64,000 nt of DNA from Struthidea cinerea (GCA_013397865.1 VZTI01001782.1:935956-999955), one strand, 5' to 3'; shown: positions 26,301 through 36,911, counted from the first letter of the stretch. The notes: generated by a model from the letters alone, not told the origin. Numbers and translations: made by a program.

Positions 26301-29300
26301 GCAGGTGTAGGATCCCTGCTCCTGCAGAGGGTCCCCGTCCCCGGGGATGAGCCCAAACAGCTCTGTGAGAGTGGCGTTCAAACTCTTCGGAGCTTTCTCT
26401 CCTTGCAATTTCTGTTAGGGAGAAAAATCACTCCTGGTTACCTACACAGGCAGCTTTTCTGTGAGCTAGAGGTGGCTTCAAACGTCTCCTCAAAGCCCAT
26501 TCCTGCATCTACCTACAGATACTGCCTTCTGCAGTACAAGGCTTTGGGTTGGGATCCAGAGCATGAAAAAAAACCAAGTGGAAAACCCCTTAACTTTTTA
26601 AACTTGGCTTCCTTTTTCTCCTCCTTCTCCTCAGATTCACATACTTCCTCAGTCTCTATCTAGCCATGATAGAACAGATCAAGCATTTTCCCCAAGGCTG
26701 GCCTTAGCAGAATAAATGTTTCTCTGGTGTCTATAAGCCTAAACCCACTCTGGGTCAGGTATCTTCTGCTAGGTCATGTATAAAAGTCCTTTTAACTCTC
26801 CAAAAAAGGACAGAAAAGTCTCAGGGAAGTCGATGGAAGACAGAAATGACTGATATCCCTTCCACAAATTTTGGCATATGCCAGGAGTGGGAGAGTGAGC
26901 GGAGAAGTGAACTGTGGAGAAATCAGCTGCTCATGCAATAAGAAACTCTAGTAGAATTAGCCCTGAGGGCTGGAGATATAAAATCATCTAAAAAAAAATC
27001 TCTAGGATGAAGAAAACCACCCGGACCTTGGTCATTGTGTCTGTTGCCATGGAGGGAAACTGTTCTGTAGCAGCTCTGTGGTGCATGGTGGAAACAATGG
27101 CTGGATTGGGAAGGTACAGGCAAGGTGCAGGGCAGGTGATGGTCAGACACTCCCTTTATGGGGCTCAGCTCTCTGAGGTTTCCTGAAGAGGCTGGGAGTG
27201 CTGGCAGGCTCACCAACAGCATCGCCCACCCTCGTGGTGCCACTTGCTTCCAAGCTCACAAAGGGAGAATGGCTCCGGCACAAAATGGGCCAAAAAAGCT
27301 CTGGCTTGCTCTGCCAGCCCAGGGCATCGAAAAACAGGGAGGGAGAGAAGAGAAACACCTTTTCCCACGACTCCCAGGAACGGCCTGGGGTAATTTGGCT
27401 TTAGTTTCCCATGAGTTTCCCTTGACTGCACCAGGAATTGTTAACTTGTCCTGCTATCTCCCTCTCTCACACAAACACAAACAGGTGCAGCACTGTAATT
27501 TTTGTTTAAATTCCGTGCTGTCTTTTTGCAGGACCTTATTTGCACTGAAATGAACAACAGGTCTCTGGAGCTCAGAACTACAGGATGGCATTGAGGAAAC
27601 AAAGAAGACAAAGCAACATTGCATACACAGACTTAATCTTACTACTAATCCTTCCTAATCTATATACTTGTATATGGACTGCACAAGGTGATTAGGATGC
27701 AAGGTAATTAGGATGACCAGACAAGCACTGTAGTTATGACCATGCGTCTCACTATTCAGTGCAAGGCTCAATTATATAAATAAAAAAGGCCATCTTCTAA
27801 ATTTGTGTGTGATGCAACAAACACATGGCCACATATTTAAACTCTTGTGTGTTCTTTATGAATCCAATCTAACCTGGTTTTACTCTGAATATGAGAAAAA
27901 CAATGTTAGCCCTCAAAATAATTAGACTTCATAGATGTCACAGTGTAGTACAGGCGTGTAATGTACTAAAATACAACTTTTTGAAAAAGGAACTTATTTT
28001 GAGTTATTTGAACACACATTTGCATACACCCATGTACACTTTCTCTCTGTAAAGATGAGCTGACTCTTAACTCTTTAAGAAATGAAAAGGAAAGCCACCA
28101 AAATCTTACTCTTGAACTGATTTTGCCTGAGAAAATTCAGAAGAGGAAGGCAATTTTCAGAAAATTTTAAGTACCTGGGTTCCCTTTCTAAATTAAATTT
28201 TCTTTTCATCCAGAATGATAGCATCAGAAAAGGATCTGGAGTATTGATGCATTTTTGCTGCATTAAAATGGTAAGAAACATCCTGGATAGGCACCTCCAT
28301 CCTGTTGTGCTTCTGTCTAGAGTAACTCTACTGCAACCAAGTTGAGACATGGGCACCAACCTGGAAGTTGGACACCATTGTCCTACAATCCCTCTGTTGC
28401 ACACAACTTCCATGGGAAAGACCATTACTAATGTTAGAAATTCTCTCAGTGATCTCAAATAGGGCGATGACTTTATTGCACTGTGTGCTGAACATCCATA
28501 CAATGAGACATCTGTCCTTAACTCATTTTAAGTGCTCTGTTTTAATTTCCCAGTGATTATCTGATTGAACTGTACTTTTCAGGCATAATCTATCAACACT
28601 GGTTGGTCTTTGATGTTTCAGCAAAACAGAGAAGAGGAGGCAACAAAGCTGGCTAACTCCATATTCAGCATATTCAGGTATATTTAGCTTGTAAAAGTTC
28701 AGACTTAACATGCAGCCAGTTCCATATTGCACAATGTTTGCTTGGCTTGACAAATGACCATTTTAATAGCATTACAATTACAAGGCAATTATAGTTCACT
28801 TTACCACACCAAATTTTTGTCCTGTTTTTTTGAGTATTGTTGTCTTTTTCATTTTTTCTCCTTATCAAGCTGCCACCCATCTGGCCTTTCCCGTAAATCA
28901 ACAAAAGCACAGAGTGGAAGTCCGTCCATGCTGTGCAAGGCAGAGCCATAGCAGTGCCACGTGGCTCTCCTAGAAGAGCATCCTCCCTCCAAGTGCTGTA
29001 GATGTGTGACAGGGATATGTGTATGGATACAGCTGCTAGAAGTGGCCTTAAATACACTGAAATACTTGACCCCTGTGTCCTGAGTGAAGCGGCTGCTTTT
29101 CTCAGAAGTCTGTGCAAGTAATATATGTGTCTAAAGAAGCAGTTTAACTTTTTGCCCAAGACCATAAAGCATCTTAACCCACTTTGTGTCCACATATAAA
29201 ATATCACTGGATTACTAAACAGTCCAGCTTCCCTCCATAAAATATTTGTGCATCACTTGAGAGTCAACTCTTCACTTTAGGTTGTTAAAAACTGTACTTG

Positions 29301-32300
29301 GGAGTTCAGATTGAGAAGTTTCCTGAATCATCTCCCAGCCTTAGAAACTCCCCATTTCACGTACAGAAGTAAACTAGCCAGTTTTGCATCTTCCTATTTC
29401 AAAAAAGCAAACAGGAAAAAAAAAAAGGCAAGAAGAAAGAACCCTCAAAGTTTATGCACTCCCTTTCTTTACCCATGAATGGCTCTCCAAGGAAGAGCCT
29501 GTTGTTCCTTCTCTCATCACTGTGCACACCCCCACTAAGGATGGCATGGGATTTGCTGCCTTTATGAACTTCTCAGAAGGCTTCACTGGGCTCTCCAGTG
29601 CCATCACATTGACAGCATTACCAAGCAGCAATACCCAAAACCTGGCTAAGGGGTTGCAAAGGAAGAGTGTGAATTCAGCCAAGGCTGCTCAGAGCTAATG
29701 GCTTGGAGTGGTGAGGACACAGCTACAGTTATGGAATCACAGAATGGTTTGGGTTGGAAGGGACCTTAAAGATCATCCAGTTCTGACCCTGTGCCATGGG
29801 CACCTTCCACTAGACCATGTTGTTCCAAGCCCCATCCAACCTTGGCCTTGAAAACTACCAGGGATGGGGCATCCACTTCTCTGGGCAACCTGTGCCTCAC
29901 CACCCTCAAAGGAAAGAATTTATAACTAATAATAACTAATCTCCAACCTACCCTCTTCCAGGATAAAGCCATTCCCCCTTGTTATATCAGTACATGCCCT
30001 TGTGAAAAGTCCCTCTCCAGCTCTCTTCTAGCCCCTTTAGATATTGAAAGGCTGGAATAAAAACTACCCAGAGCCTTCTTTTCTTCAGGTTCAACAACCC
30101 CAATTCTGTCAGTTTGTCTTTACAAGAAAGGTGTTCCAGCTCTCTATCTTCCTGGCCTCCTCTGGATTTGCTCCAAGACATCCACATCCTTCTTATCTTG
30201 GGGCCTCAAAGGAATCAGGAGAACTTCAAAGGAAAGCTCTCCTGGTGCCTGTGCATCCTGCAACCATAGCCAAGTTTGGCAGCGTATTAAAGAAAACTGC
30301 AAAATCCCAAATTATTAGCAGGTAGAAGAGATTAGCCTTCAATCATTGGTGTGATGGAGGTGCAGATAGAACATGGGTCAAGGCAGAACCCTTGTGGTGG
30401 ACAGACAGGTACAGCTGTGGGTCTGGCAGCAGCAAGCACCAATGAGGCAACCCTGCCAACACACAGCCAGGCAGCCTGGGGGAAGTTCGGGTAGCAACAC
30501 TGGGGTTTGTGGCTTTTCTAATTCTTTTTTTAACTTGTTTTTAAAAGATAAAGAGGAAATACAGCCCCATGAGAATCTCTTTTGCACAGCTACTAATTGC
30601 CTCACTGCAGCAGTTTGGAAGCATTAACACTCATGCAACACTTTCCAGCAATAAGATTAATCTTAGCAACAATCTGGTGGGGCAAATCCAGGTAATCTCT
30701 GTTATGCAGACTCAAGGAGAACTGAAAAGGAAACCATCAACTTTAAAAATGCCTCTTTGGTCTGGAAAATATGGTTTTATTCTAGTTACATTTAATGTCC
30801 TTCAATTACTATGCATCTAAGAAATGAAGGGGAAGAATACAGGGGCTTTCAGAACTTTGGGCTTTGTTTAATGATTTATGTCATCAAAAAATTTACATTC
30901 TCAAACATAAATGCACACGTGCATATATTTTGTAAATAACACACAGTAATATGCTGAGTTGTACAATTTCTGATTTCCATGGCTGGTATGATCCCAGTGC
31001 TGAGAGAGACATGTGAGCTTGGACCACCTTCTCATCCATCTGTCCTCACTATAGGAGGAGCAGCTCCAGCCCAGCTGGACTTATGTGGGGGTTGCCAGTG
31101 AGGGTAAGAGGTAGCCCAGGCTCAGGTTCTTCCAGTATGTCCATATCTGGCCTAAATGTCACACTTGCAACCAAGCAGCTCAACTGCAGGGGGGACTGAG
31201 CACGTGGCAGGCACTGGGACCAGAGCCTGGGACCCGGCCCGGATTCGGTTCCACCTTCTGCAGTGATCTGGTAGCTACACGCTACCTTCAAAGTGCTGAG
31301 GCCTCTCTCTTGCTTTCAAAGTGTCACAGTCAGTATCCCAGTTTCGAAGGAAACTTCTGGTGATCAAAGTATTTGGACACATTTTCCTCAGAGAGCATTC
31401 AAAATGCATGACTCAGGTGCCAAGCAGCTTTGCTGCTGCCTTAAAGATCAGTGCAGCTGCCCCAACGTCCCCAGCACATGGGTTGGGTGGGGATGCCCTT
31501 TTGTTCACTGGCTGGATAGCAAATTTTTAAGCAAATTTAAATAAATATATTACATTTTTCCTACAAACATAGTGAGTTTAAACTAGTATTTTCTTTTAGA
31601 TATGCTAATAACATGGCCCCAAGATCTGAGCTTTCTTTCCAAGAAAAGGCAAAACCCTCAAACATCGTAAGACTTGAGATAAAAATTCTTAAAACATGAT
31701 AGTTTATGAAAAATGTTCTACAGAGAAGATTGCCAGGAAACTCTGAGCCTAAATTTACTTATCACAACTTCAATCCATCAACCTCAACATTTGGATTTAG
31801 AACAGCAGGTTCTAATCTCGTATTTTTAATACTTTCTGACCACCAAGAACAATGCATCCACCCCTGAGAACAAAACAAGAAAACTACAAATAAATGCAGT
31901 GCTTTGTTACAGCATGTAATTTTTGCCATGTTTCCTTATATATGGGTTACTAAATTTAGTGAGAACATCCACAGCAGATGTGTCATGGTAAAACAATGGA
32001 AAACTTGAAGGTGAACCAGTTCAGGGAGGTGGGAAAGAAAATATAAACAGAAAGGAATGTATCACGTAACACCAGGTGCCACCTTGCAAAAACACTCTCA
32101 CAGTCCCTGAGCATAAGATGAAGGAATGCAGAGGAGAAAGGGAGGAGGCAAGAGACAGGAAGGGTGAGAGGGAGAAAAGGGAGGGAGGGAGGAAGGAATT
32201 TCTAACAAAATGTTCACAGCCTGAAGTGTTATTAATGCCCAGATCCTCCCTGAGAGTAGAGGATTCCAATTCAACTTTAAGTCACAAAAAGCACAGAGCG

Positions 32301-35300
32301 GCTGCAGGGGTGTACGCAGGAGGAGAATTTGGGCCATTCTTTGCTACCCAACTAAAATAATCAAGGGAGGGTTTATCAGCTGTGTATATTTAAGCAAATG
32401 AAAAGCAAGGAGCCGTCTTGACAACATCCCCCTTGTTTCCATGAGCAAAGAAACAGCCAGGTACATTTTCAGGTGCCTTCTCTGGAGCAGCCCTGCCCCA
32501 TGCAGCAAGATGAGCCACTGCAGGGATGGTGGCACTGACCTTCTCTCCCCTGCTCGGATGGTGGCACTGACCTTCTCTCCCCTGCTCCTTCCCACCTGCA
32601 CAGGTGGTAGCATTAAATCCAGTATACACAAACAGTTTTATTCCGAGCAGGCAGGAATATTTCCTTCCAAAAAGTCACATCCTACCACGCTGAAAGTGTT
32701 CAAACTGTATATTCTCCAAATAAACCATAAAGCAGCCTGGCAGCCATGTGAAGAGCTGTAGGCAAGTGAAACCACCCCATTCTTCGGTCCCAAATGTCAC
32801 TTTGTCTCCAATACTGATCATTAGTCTCTGAAATCAGTCCTCCCTGTCCTAGTACTAGAGGGATACGAATGCTGCAGGACTATTCGGATGAATAGCACTT
32901 ATTCACATCTACAGCAACAAGGTTAAGGGGGAGGCAGGGCAGACTGAGTTTGGTGGACAGGCAAGGGCTCTGCCTGTGTTTAGTGCAAGCACATCACATG
33001 GGTCTCCCCATGCCAGGTAAGTCACAGCTGTGTAATAAAAGAGCTCCAGCGCATCTCAAAGTTTCAGTTACAGCTCAGTGAAACCACCACGCTGCTGGAA
33101 ATCAGCTCCTGAGAGTGAACACACAGTCATTCCTCCCCTGAAAAGAAGTTCGAGCAATCTCCGGTTCCCTCATGCCTCATTTTTATGTACAAATATAGCA
33201 AAACATCACAAATTACTGAGTTGGCAAAGCATGCAAGAGTGAAACATGGCCATGAGCAATTTTTTCTTAAAGACTGGCTGAAATCTCAGAACTGCTTTGA
33301 TGATGAGCCTAAAAATGAATGGCGAAAAGGGAGTTGCCCTCAGGATGCACCTGGGAATTATTTACTGAAGAAATGACACTGTCTTGGAAAAGCTTACCCA
33401 AAGCAACATGTACATAAGGAATCAGTTGCAATGAGGAGGTGAAGCCATGTCATGCCTGGAGTTTACCCAAAACTCCTCTTTCAGAGGAGTCAGGGCACTT
33501 TCTCAATCTACTACACATTAGGGCAAAGACTTTCAGTAAGTAAAAACTTCCTATACACAATGCAGTTATGGGGGACATCAAAATATTGCACATATCCTGG
33601 TTGAAGATTGAAAAAGTCTAGGAATCTTAGAAGATTTATTTTTACCATCTGAAAAAAAAATTGCTTTGATTTTGTATTCTGAAGTGGTGTATTCCCTTTG
33701 AACTTGATCTGAATAAAAAAAAAAAAAAAAGAATGAAAACACTAAAACTTGGTTAGACAGCCCTGAAAACAAATGAACAGCTTTTGTTTGGGATGGGGAG
33801 GGGAGACTTTTGACTGTTCTGAAAGTCTGTTTTTTTCATTTTGCTGAAAAAGAAACAAACATCCTCCAAAAGAATCTGTTTCAGGTTGAGCTGAATTTTT
33901 AATGCACTGGTGAGGCCACTCCTTGAGTGCTGCGTCCAGTTCTGGGCCCCTCATTTCAAGAAGGACATTGAGGTGCTGCAGCAAGTCCAGAGAAGGCAAC
34001 AAAGCTGGTGAAGGGTCTGGAGCACAAGTCCTGTGAGGAGACTGAGGCTGAGGGAGCTGGGGATGTTTAGCCCGGAGAAAGGCTCAGGAGTGACCTTGTC
34101 ACTCTCCACAACCACCTGAAAGGAGGTTGTGGCCAGGTGGGGGTCTGTCGCTTTCAGGGAGCCGCGGGTGAATAACCCGGTGTGTTGTGGCCTTCCTAGG
34201 GAAAGCGTCCTGCCAGGGAAAGGCTTTTCTAGGGGCTTTAGCAACTTCCCTGAGCGAGGGGTGATTTCAGCAAGTGCAGCGATTTCTCAGCTACAAGTGA
34301 TTCCAGCTCTTGTGATTCAGCTCTTTGTGAAATCACCCTGGCAGAACTCAGGGACAGAGAGACAGGAACCTCGTACAGCAGTTCCACAGAGATAGCCTTT
34401 ATTGTTCAGCAGCCTCTGAGAAGGGGAGGCCAGGGACAAAAACTCCCTACCCAGGGACAGAAACAGGGGTCTTTTTATGGGAAAGGCGGGGGTGGGGTAG
34501 AAACCAGTTAGCCAGCTGGGTACAAGGTATTACCATAAAGAAGCAAGGCATGCTGGGGGGTGGTTCACTTGGTCACCATAACCTGAGGAAGGTTGCTTAT
34601 CTCTGGTGTGAGTCCTTTTGTCCTCAGACCTCTCTCCTCCAAGGGAGTGCCAAGGGCTCACAGCCCTCCACAGGGGTAAGTCTCGTCTCCCAAGCAGCTG
34701 GCAACAGGACAAGAGGACACAGTCTAAAACTATGGTTGGGGAGGTTTAAGTTGGACATTAGAAGGAATTTCTGCACAGAAAGTGTGATTAGACTTTGGAT
34801 TGGGCTGCCCAGGGAGGTGGTGAAGTGACCATCCCTGGAGGTGTTTAAGGAAAGACTGAATGTGGCACTCAGTGCCATGGTCTGGTTGACAAGGTGGTGT
34901 TCAGTCATAGGTTGGACTCAATCATCTCAGAGGTCTTTTCCAGCCTAATTGATTCTGTAAATTGAGGAAACACTGCTTCATTTTTTTCTGTTTCACTACA
35001 AGAAGGAGCATCACATACTCAGACTTCTGTACTGAGTCCCAAGCTTTTTCTTCTTTTTAGTTTTTTGGGTTTTTTTGTTTCCTAAGAGAGAATGCATTCA
35101 AACCTCATGCTTAAATCATTGAGTTCTGAGTGCAGAATGCAGTGTGGCTTTGCTCATGGTGTCCATGAGTAACCTCATCCTCTCATTACTGAGCTCAGCC
35201 TGGGGTATGTCCACTCCTCTGAAAACTGCCAGTTGTTAGATCAGCCTGGCTCCCTGGTGAAACCTCAAGCCAGGGCAAGGGCAAGGACCTGAGCTTGCCA

Positions 35301-36911
35301 TCTGCCCTTCTCAAGGCTCCAGCAAAGCCCAGCTAAGAAGCATGGAGACCAGAAGGAAGAGTGTTGGGAAGCTGCAAGAAAAACCACAAGCAATGAGAAA
35401 TCAAAGTCATGGCCAAAGGGCGGGTGAAAGGATATAGCACCTGGAGAACGTGAGACTCATTACAAAAAGGAGAGTCTCATCATAAAACAATTATATCATT
35501 TACACAACAGTTACAGATGTCGGAGTTCAGTGGCTTTTATTTTTCACCACTAAATGCAACAGCCAGTGGAGTGAGAAGAGATGAATCTGATACAGCCTCA
35601 TTCCCGTGGCATCTGACATCCCCTCCAAAACCCAAATGTCCCCACTACAATAGTGGGTGCCTGTTGGAGAGGCCCCCTCAGGGTGCCAGAGAAGGCCTGA
35701 AAGCCCCAAATTCAACAACAAGGGTTGTGCTTGCTGCAAGACACCAAGTTGCAGACTGTTGGTGTGTTCAAAGAAAGGCACAGGAGACTATTTTTCCGGA
35801 AGAGTGGGAAAACAAGTGCAATGAAACTGTGATTTCACCAGGATTGCTGCAGCTGAACCCGCACTTTAGCACCTCGGCAGCACAGCCATGAGTAAATCAA
35901 ACAACTGATGACTTGTTTCAAGAGAACATAAAAGGGGCTTTTGTCAGGCAAAACAAAAGGATGCATCTTTTTCCCTTCTGTGCTGTATAAACAAGGCATC
36001 CACTCACTTTCATGATGCTTGGATCAGGCGTCAGGGGGTAGCTGGACCATCCTGCTCAAGGATACACTTGGGGTTGCTCCTTCCCAGTGACCCACAGCCA
36101 TCCCTGTGCTTTCCAGATCTGTTTTACAACATCAGCCACAACAGAGAATGTTCTCATATGCATGGAATTAATAATTTTCCATTTAATCCTACTAATTATT
36201 TACATATCTTATGGTAGGGAGAGCCCCAGGGGAATTACAGACATCACAATTATTTTGATTTTCTACCTCAATGAATGGCAAAAAGCCCATCTGAAGCAGC
36301 AACAGATGGGTTATGAAGCCTGGTCTTTGGAAGAGAAGGGAGAAAATGACAGTATTGACATTTGCAAATGCTGGATCTACCACCTAACTCTGTCAGGGAC
36401 TTCTCTAGCTTGGAGCAAGTGAAAGTGCACTCCAAGCCCCTCCGAGCTAAACAGCAGCACCAAAACCCACTTCCTTCCACCTCTGCCTTGTTAGCTGAGA
36501 CAGATAGAAAACGTCTCTTTCCATGTGCTCAGCATCACTCAAAGCCTGACACCGCCACCGTTCCCCAAACTCTGGGCTGTATCCACACCCCCCACTCACC
36601 AGCCACCACCTGTAGCTGTCTTCTGGGATCAAGGCATTTTGTGAGGTCAGGAAAGGTTGCATAGTTGAGTTAAACCTCTGATCGAACCAGAGGGAACGTC
36701 CCAGCTCTGAAATGCACGTGTGACAGCTGCAAGGTCTCCTGGGGTACTTGAAGAGTTTTTGGACGTGCTCTGAAAACTGCACGACGAGATGTCTGGGGTC
36801 CCAGGTGGTCGTGGTCACCTGGTGTGTGTAGTTCAGCACAAACGACGTCACCGTGATGAGCAAAAAGGCGAAGGTGAACATTTTCACATTCCTCCTCCTT
36901 ACCACAACCAT
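14188..36911 (-). CDS. ST3GAL1: ST3GAL1, beta-galactoside alpha-2,3-sialyltransferase 1 (complete CDS, six exons)
   Basis: The enzyme moves sialic acid from CMP-Neu5Ac to the 3-position of galactose in Gal-beta1,3-GalNAc, capping core-1 O-glycans in the Golgi lumen. Joining 36911-36600, 26411-26215, 23009-22830, 18177-18132, 15931-15812 and 14361-14188 gives an open frame of 342 codons plus TGA; human ST3GAL1 has 340. Seen in the translation: a short basic cytosolic tail (RRRNVK), a signal anchor at about residues 11-27, a Cys cluster C61/C63/C66, sialylmotif L at about 141-187 (starting [14 protein letters not shown]), motif S at about 264-286 (HGRYPSTG to VCDEV), motif III HHYWE (300-304) and motif VS HDGDFE (318-323). 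By family knowledge H318 matches the catalytic base and C144-C283 the conserved disulfide. ST3GAL2 is the closest alternative, but the stem, DSHDFVLR and the C-terminus fit ST3GAL1 better. All splice sites are GT-AG, and I found no frameshift or premature stop, so this is not a pseudogene. Confidence 0.96.
14362..15811 (-). other. ST3GAL1: ST3GAL1 intron between coding exons 5 and 6
   Basis: A 1,450-bp intron bounded by GTAAAG and CTAG on the minus strand. I see no repeat or further exon in it. Confidence 0.9.
15812..15931 (-). CDS. ST3GAL1: ST3GAL1 coding exon 5 (sialylmotif S)
   Basis: This 120-nt, phase 0-0 exon encodes residues 246-285. It begins ILVYNPAF and carries HGRYPSTG through HVCDE, which is sialylmotif S, contacting both donor and acceptor in this family. 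C283 is the partner of C144 in the conserved disulfide. The acceptor is TTTTGCCTAG and the donor GAG|GTAAAG. This is the only one of the five donors that departs from the GTGAGN form. Confidence 0.95.
15932..18131 (-). other. ST3GAL1: ST3GAL1 intron between coding exons 4 and 5
   Basis: A 2,200-bp intron bounded by GTGAGC and CTAG. It holds a short CR1 tail at 16,337-16,394 and otherwise single-copy-looking DNA. Confidence 0.9.
16337..16394 (-). mobile_element. Short CR1 3' tail fragment (intronic)
   Basis: CATAGAACCATAGATTAATT, then AGGTTGGAAAAGATCCCTAAGATCAG (given in parts), is a CR1 3' end in reverse orientation. Only the last 60 bp or so survive. Confidence 0.75.
18132..18177 (-). CDS. 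ST3GAL1: ST3GAL1 coding exon 4 (46-nt micro-exon)
   Basis: A 46-nt exon completes Phe230 and encodes residues 231-245 ([15 protein letters not shown]), matching the family segment between motifs L and S. The acceptor is a T-rich run ending TTTAACAG, and the donor is AAG|GTGAGC. It changes the phase from 2 to 0, which is required to read into the next exon. It is identified by homology and splice phase, because it is too short to stand out as an open frame. Confidence 0.94.
18178..22829 (-). other. ST3GAL1: ST3GAL1 intron between coding exons 3 and 4
   Basis: A 4,652-bp intron from GTGAGT to AACAG. It contains one sizeable CR1 copy (21,048-21,546). No other exon is recognised. Confidence 0.9.
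21048..21546 (-). mobile_element. CR1 LINE fragment (intronic)
   Basis: A reverse-oriented CR1 of about 500 bp. It starts at its 3' tail (TTTAGGTTGGAAAGACC), then CCCAGCACTGCCAAGTCATC, CACCTGGCTACAGCCTCC and CAGCTGCTCCTCATCAGACT, and reaches the CR1 region near TTCTTGTAGTG. It has the same orientation as the host gene and is diverged, so it is an old insertion. Confidence 0.92.
22830..23009 (-). CDS. ST3GAL1: ST3GAL1 coding exon 3 (second half of sialylmotif L)
   Basis: This 180-nt exon completes Arg170 and encodes residues 171-229 plus two bases of codon 230. It begins [20 protein letters not shown], which is the end of sialylmotif L, and contains VYPES and an N-V-S sequon at residue 203. 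The acceptor is GGGCTGCAG and the donor TT|GTGAGT, so phase 2 is kept on both sides. Phe230 is completed in the next exon, giving an N-F-T sequon (229-231) across the splice junction. Confidence 0.96.
23010..26214 (-). other. ST3GAL1: ST3GAL1 intron between coding exons 2 and 3
   Basis: A 3,205-bp intron from GTGAGT to TGCAG. It holds a tRNA/CR1-type SINE fragment near 23,778 and no other recognised element. Confidence 0.9.
23778..23905 (-). mobile_element. tRNA-derived SINE with CR1-like tail (TguSINE1-like) fragment
   Basis: In reverse orientation the sequence shows a CR1-style tail (repeated TCACAGAATCACAGAATATT), then TCAGAGTTGGAAGGGACACA, and a segment resembling the end of a tRNA-Ile-type head (CTTAAATGAATGCTCCATAC, compared with the family's ATGGGCC). 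TguSINE1, a tRNA-Ile/CR1 chimera, is known from songbirds. The match is from memory, and the tRNA head is degraded with an apparent insertion, so a plain CR1 tail is the alternative. Confidence 0.5.
26215..26411 (-). CDS. ST3GAL1: ST3GAL1 coding exon 2 (first half of sialylmotif L)
   Basis: This 197-nt exon encodes residues 105-169 plus two bases of codon 170. It follows a T-rich tract and acceptor CCCTAACAG and begins KLQGEK. It carries an N-A-T sequon at residue 116 and then [14 protein letters not shown], the start of sialylmotif L, which binds the CMP-sialic acid donor in this family. It ends in DSHDFVLR with donor AG|GTGAGT, phase 2. C141 and C144 are the cysteines expected to pair with C63 and C283. 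Confidence 0.96.
29731..30205 (-). mobile_element. CR1 LINE fragment (intronic)
   Basis: A reverse-oriented CR1: GGAATCACAGAATGGTTTGG and GTTGGAAGGGACCTTAAAG at its 3' end, then CTTGGCCTTGAAAACTACC, GCATCCACTTCTCTGGGCAA and TCCAGCTCTCTATCTTCCTG. It is about 475 bp with no coding potential left. Confidence 0.93.
32126..32202. repeat. Purine-rich low-complexity tract
   Basis: A GA-rich stretch with GGAGGGAGGGAGGAAGG type runs on the plus strand. It is simple sequence inside an intron and gives spurious Lys/Arg/Glu-rich or Pro/Ser-rich frames. Confidence 0.8.
32524..32587. repeat. Perfect 2 x 32-bp tandem duplication
   Basis: The 32-bp unit beginning GGATGGTGGCACTGACC at 32,524 is repeated without change at 32,556-32,587. 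It lies in the first coding intron of ST3GAL1. The identity of the copies suggests a recent slippage or tandem-duplication event. Confidence 0.95.
33715..33730. repeat. A homopolymer (16 nt)
   Basis: Uninterrupted A run within the intron. No retrogene sequence ends in it. Confidence 0.9.
33898..34145 (+). mobile_element. CR1 LINE, first part (interrupted by solo LTR)
   Basis: Plus-oriented CR1 with CACTGGTGAGGCCACTCC, TTCTGGGCCCCTCATTTCAA, GACATTGAGGTGCTGCAG and TGGTGAAGGGTCTGGAGCA. It breaks off after CCAGGTGGGGGTC. The rest of the same element resumes at 34,673. Confidence 0.93.
34146..34672 (-). mobile_element. Solo LTR (527 bp) inserted in a CR1
   Basis: The block begins TGTCGC and ends CCACA on the plus strand, the TG...CA ends of an LTR. 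It is flanked by GGGGTC (34,140-34,145) and GGGGTA (34,673-34,678), a 6-bp target-site duplication with one mismatch. On the minus strand it has a TATA-like CCCATAAAAAGACC and then an AACAATAAAGGCTATC polyadenylation signal, so the LTR reads on the minus strand. Six-bp duplications suggest a class II (ERVK-like) element. No internal viral genes remain. Confidence 0.85.
34673..34965 (+). mobile_element. CR1 LINE, second part (3' end)
   Basis: Continues the CR1 from 34,145: TCTCCCAAGCAGCTGGCAAC, AGTTGGACATTAGAAGGAA, TGGGCTGCCCAGGGAGGTGG, and the 3' end GGTTGGACTCAATCATCTC with TTCCAGCCTAATTGATTCTG. Together with 33,898-34,145 it makes one 5'-truncated copy of about 540 bp. Confidence 0.93.
36600..36911 (-). 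CDS. ST3GAL1: ST3GAL1 coding exon 1 (start codon, signal anchor, stem)
   Basis: This exon encodes residues 1-104. The chosen ATG at 36911-36909 sits in a strong context (A at -3, G at +4) and gives [10 protein letters not shown] followed by a hydrophobic segment, as expected of a type II Golgi glycosyltransferase. The frame stays open upstream, but the upstream initiator-like codon at 36965 is TTG rather than ATG. The lumenal part holds an N-Y-T sequon at residue 27, the C-S-C-H-T-C cysteine cluster, an N-S-T sequon at 81 and the family signature YRWWL at the exon end. The donor reads CTG|GTGAGT (36599 downward), phase 0. Part of the 5' UTR probably lies in this exon, but I could not fix its acceptor; AG dinucleotides near 36994 and 36947 are candidates. 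Confidence 0.95.

Larger units (their letters stand above)
26412..36599 (-). other. ST3GAL1: ST3GAL1 intron between coding exons 1 and 2
   Basis: A 10,188-bp intron from GTGAGT to AACAG. It holds a CR1 (29,731-30,205), a purine-rich low-complexity tract, a 32-bp tandem duplication, an A run (33,715-33,730), and a CR1 interrupted by a solo LTR (33,898-34,965). No further exon of this gene is recognised. Confidence 0.9.

Noticed and set aside
28674..29207. Longest open frame outside the gene, 177 codons on the minus strand
   Set aside because: It resembles no family I know and sits in an intron. A rough estimate for random sequence of this length (six frames, 61/64 sense codons) gives about one frame this long by chance.
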